From: Goniomonas avonlea
Taxonomy: Eukaryota; Cryptophyceae; Goniomonadida; Goniomonadaceae
Assembly (NCBI GenBank): GCA_003573635.1
Contig: QUTJ01031265.1
Coordinates: forward strand, 1 to 10,596
Direction of reading: 5' to 3'
DNA length: 10,596 nucleotides
In this document: positions 8,427 through 10,596 of the stretch, one piece after another
How the letters are laid out: every line of letters begins with the position of its first letter
How positions within the stretch are numbered: position 1 is the stretch's first letter
Notes under the pieces: model-generated
What the model was told of the DNA's origin: nothing
Seen by the model: only the letters and a program-made list of their open reading frames with translations
Databases searched by the model: none
Position numbers and translations under genes: made by a program

Positions 8427-8740
8427 CTCTGCCAATCGCAAAGGCTGCCAAAGCCCGACGGCCTCGACAAAGGCCGATCGAGATCTCTTTGGAGATCACT
8501 TCAAGCTTACATGACGCGGTCAACGTCAACGGGCAATTTGACCGCACGAACAAGATTTCAGCGCACGACGCCACAAAGAAGCGCGCGGTGACGTCAGCGC
8601 CAAGCACTTGGTCACCTCTTCGTCACGCCCTTCATCATGCGATGCGTCTGCGATGCCCCTACGACACGTCTACAGCCTTTGCCGTTGCATGCCTTGGTAC
8701 GCAACCATCCCTCCACCTCTCTCGATCCAATTATCAAGAA
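8427..8740 (-). promoter_or_regulatory. Upstream region of the dehydrogenase-like gene
   Basis: These 314 bp precede the minus-strand ATG at 8426. They contain a perfect CRE palindrome, but no TATA box or supported coding frame was seen. Upstream in-frame codons extend the open frame slightly (to 8441) without an ATG, so 8426 is preferred as start. Confidence 0.5.
8589..8596. promoter_or_regulatory. CRE palindrome TGACGTCA
   Basis: Perfect 8-bp cAMP-response-element consensus, bound by bZIP (CREB/ATF) factors in other eukaryotes. It lies about 163 bp upstream of the dehydrogenase-like start codon. A second TGACGTCA occurs inside the ATPase coding sequence (about 4492-4499), where it is presumably chance. 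Confidence 0.4.
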
Positions 8741-8860
8741 CGGCGATGATGATATTTCCATGTCTCTCAAAACATTCGCAGTGTTTTCCTCTAGTGTCAA
8801 TCACCTTTCGCCGGGTGTCGTGCAGATGCGGGTTTATCTTCCTTGGATGTCTGAGCCGTG
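8741..8860 (+). repeat. Repeat module A, copy 1
   Basis: A 120-bp block matching copy 2 at 118 of 120 positions, with no obvious similarity beyond its ends. The plus strand opens an ATG frame at 8760 (MSLKTFAVFSSS..., running past the module into a CT-repeat, 50 codons in all). Two other frames are also open, so coding status is undecided. No terminal inverted repeats or target-site duplications were seen. Confidence 0.9.
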
Positions 8861-8875
8861 CTCTCTCTCTCTCTC
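8861..8875. repeat. CT microsatellite directly after module A copy 1
   Basis: A (CT)7-type run abuts the 3' end of module A copy 1. Copy 2 is instead followed by acatattaactctctctg, with only a shorter CT run. Confidence 0.8.
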
Positions 8876-9001
8876 GCACATCACATTCGCTTGGCTCTTA
8901 TTGACATTGTGATGCAGATTTGATTGACCTCGACGCACGGCTTCTGGGACTCTCATGGTGCGTCCGTGCTTTAGTCTCCTGCCTTTTCTTCGATATCGAT
9001 G

Positions 9002-9088
9002 TGAAGAAGAACCTTCTTTCCCCAGAAGATCGACAGTGGTTAGAAACAGAATTTCGCCACCCTCAAGCCAGAGGACGTGGTTCGGATC
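9002..9088 (+). repeat. Repeat module B, copy 1
   Basis: An 87-bp block identical to copy 2 across all 87 positions. It begins with the palindrome AAGAAG-AAC-CTTCTT (9004-9018), which includes a GAAnnTTC heat-shock-element core, and ends in GGATC, after which the copies diverge at once. Frames open through it include KKNLLSPEDRQWLETEFR (plus) and one with LWLEGGEILFLTTVDLLG (minus). A possible acceptor (gaaacag at about 9050) would start a frame NFATLKPEDVVRI. Which, if any, is used is unknown. Confidence 0.9.
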
Positions 9089-9458
9089 AAATGTCAATAT
9101 TTTTTCTTGTTGTTGAGTCGAGTACTTCTCTCACAACTTGCTCAGATTCGTCAAGTACTTGCTCATGTTCGTCCAGTTACATCGTTCCGATTGCTGCCGC
9201 CATCCCAGGTTTGTGTTTGTTTTTCATGGATCTTCTTGGTCTTGTTTGCACACGATGAAATGCGATTCATCTGACACCTCTTCTGAATCCTTATGTAGAG
9301 TCGCGACTCTGATGCAATCCACATGATTCACCCTGGTGGATCCAGTCGTTTCCGTTTTGACTTTGTCGTAGGTTTGGGCACGTGGTCTGTCGTGCTCCTC
9401 GAAGACCGTTAAGCAAGGTACGAATTGTCTGCTGTTCTCGCGACCTTTTTCGGTGTAG
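9089..9458. other. Spacer between modules B1 and A2, no supported gene
   Basis: 370 bp with no feature that I recognise except an imperfect 17-bp direct repeat (acttgctcagattcgtc at 9136-9152 and acttgctcatgttcgtc at 9157-9173, two mismatches, period 21). The region looks AT-richer than the genes to the left. Open frames are short and without recognised motifs. Confidence 0.5.
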
Positions 9459-9578
9459 CGGTGATGATGATATTTCCATGTCTCTCAAAACATTCGCAGT
9501 GTTTTCCTCTAGTGCCAATCACCTTTCGCCGGGTGTCGTGCAGATGCGGGTTTATCTTCCTTGGATGTCTGAGCCGTG
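9459..9578 (+). repeat. Repeat module A, copy 2
   Basis: 120 bp, differing from copy 1 at two positions (C/T at the fourth base, T/C near base 57). In the plus-strand ATG frame from 9478 the first lies upstream of the ATG and the second changes Val to Ala; this copy then closes with TGA at 9577-9579, giving a complete 33-codon frame. No similarity to copy 1 outside the block. Confidence 0.9.
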
Positions 9579-9744
9579 ACATATTAACTCTCTCTGCACG
9601 CACTCTATGTTTCACGGGAAAATTGACACGACATACAGGCGAAGGTCAAGATTTCTGACAAGATCTGGCTCTGGTTCGCTTTCAGAAGACATCCTCATGG
9701 TAGGTTCTTTCATCATTTGTTTACAAGTTTCGTGGCTCTCGAGA
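9579..9744. other. Spacer between modules A2 and B2
   Basis: About 166 bp with no supported gene. It does not align by eye with the 141-bp A1-B1 spacer, but both contain a tcatgg(t) word followed by a donor-like GTGCGT or GTAGGT (8956-8964 and 9697-9705), a possible weak common point. Confidence 0.4.
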
Positions 9745-9831
9745 TGAAGAAGAACCTTCTTTCCCCAGAAGATCGACAGTGGTTAGAAACAGAATTTCGC
9801 CACCCTCAAGCCAGAGGACGTGGTTCGGATC
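9745..9831 (+). repeat. Repeat module B, copy 2
   Basis: 87 bp, identical to copy 1. It ends GGATC and is followed by unrelated sequence. Copy 3 lies 258 bp downstream, a multiple of three, so both copies fall in one open plus-strand frame (about 9717-10133, without a normal ATG at its head). Confidence 0.9.
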
Positions 9832-10002
9832 CAATTCTCACTCGATTCACTACCGCGATTGTGGTTCGACGTGTTCTTGACTTGGCTCACGCAGGATCTC
9901 TCCGGTTTACACCTCTTGTGGACATATCTTTTCTTCCGTCGATGTCCTTGACTCTTGGTGCGTTCGCTGTTAGTTGCGTATTTTTTTTCCTCCGCACCGA
10001 AG

Positions 10003-10089
10003 TGAAGAAGAACCTTCTTTCCCCAGAAGATCGACAGTGGTTAGAAACAGAATTTCGCCACCCTCAAGCCAGAGGATGTGGTTCGGATC
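10003..10089 (+). repeat. Repeat module B, copy 3
   Basis: 87 bp with one difference from copies 1 and 2 (C to T in the aggacgtgg segment near 10077, changing Arg to Cys in the KKNLL frame or Val to Ile in the minus frame). No second A module lies before it; it is preceded by a T8 run (about 9981-9988) and is the last module seen. Confidence 0.9.
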
Positions 10090-10596
10090 GTCGTTGTGCA
10101 CTCCTTGCTCTCGGCCTTCTCGCCTCGTGTTGAGATTGACCATCTGTTGCAGTGGCTTGCTCGCCGGAGACTCCAAGTGCGTTTCGCTAAGTTTACAACT
10201 CCATGCAAAGAGGCATGCAATACACTCCGGGTTGCACTGCTTTCTTCTCTCGTGTCAGAGACGCTCCTCCATGTCACATGAGCAAGTCTATGATCTTGGA
10301 AAAAATAGAAAATATGCCACCTTGCTGCTGTCTGCTCTGTACGCGTGATATCCTTGTGGCACGCACCAGGGTGCGACACCCACCGTGTGCAGCAATGAGG
10401 GACAAGTCACGAGCTACATGAAACGTTTTACATACAATTTGCTGTCACCTCCACTACAGCAGTGTCGACTCAACAACAACACAATTTTCTCGATAGAGAC
10501 CCGGCGTGTTGCAAAACACGACATGAATCTCGTCGTGATGTGGCGGAGCAAGGCAGCACGGGGGGGGGAGTTGCGACGTCGTGATATGGCAAGGCA
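10090..10596. other. Unassigned right end of window
   Basis: 507 bp with no gene that I can support. Visible: a hairpin CGTGTT-GCAA-AACACG (10505-10520) with a GNRA-type loop, an imperfect direct repeat (cgtcgtgatgtggc at 10531, cgtcgtgatatggc at 10577, both followed by gcaaggca or caaggca), and a G run of about nine at 10560-10568. Confidence 0.4.

Noticed and set aside
9002-9088. Module B as a tRNA gene or tRNA-derived SINE
   Set aside because: TGGTTAGAAAC and GGTTCGGATC loosely resemble A and B boxes at near-tRNA spacing, but key box residues are wrong, no acceptor stem can form, and the copies diverge immediately after the supposed B box.
10041-10379. 112-codon minus-strand open frame at the right end
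   Set aside because: Composition looks random, no recognisable motif, and it includes module B copy 3 in a frame that the other copies do not share.

Overview
The window is nuclear DNA of a intron-rich microbial eukaryote. All three recognisable genes are split by many very short GT-AG introns (smallest 42-52 nt; donors often GTGCGT or GTGAGT), exons are GC-rich, and the gene set (plasma-membrane P-type proton pump, secreted-type class 3 lipase, bacterial-like acyl-CoA dehydrogenase relative) fits a free-living protist. An amoebozoan such as Acanthamoeba is my best guess, from intron style and gene content only, with low to moderate confidence. No prokaryotic operon, rRNA, tRNA or CRISPR array was seen.

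Layout. (1) 1-4998, minus strand: 18 exons of a P3A-type H+-ATPase. The spliced frame stays open for 1028 codons from the ATG at 4998 and runs off the left edge, so the extreme C-terminus is missing. (2) 4999-5516: a 518-bp divergent intergenic region, probably a shared promoter, rich in GATA/TATC words, with a CCAAT box near the lipase start. (3) 5517-6979, plus strand: a six-exon class 3 lipase with signal peptide, Ser-Asp-His triad and an unusual C-terminal membrane anchor. (4) 6980-7153: convergent 3' region with a perfect 21-bp tandem duplication. (5) 7154-8426, minus strand: a seven-exon, 335-aa acyl-CoA dehydrogenase-like protein with a possible mitochondrial presequence. (6) 8427-8740: its upstream region, with a perfect CRE palindrome. 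(7) 8741-10596: no gene that I can support, but a mosaic of two near-identical repeat modules in the order A-B-A-B-B, separated by spacers that do not resemble each other.

The genes have no obvious common pathway. The pump and lipase are divergent and could share a promoter; both act at the cell surface or in the secretory system. The lipase and dehydrogenase are convergent.

Two points stand out. First, the A/B modules (120 bp and 87 bp) are almost invariant at every base while the DNA between them is unrelated, which simple tandem gene duplication does not explain. Second, three of the longer introns contain local tandem duplications that carry splice-site-like sequence. In the lipase they create three candidate 3' splice sites that would give different C-terminal tails.
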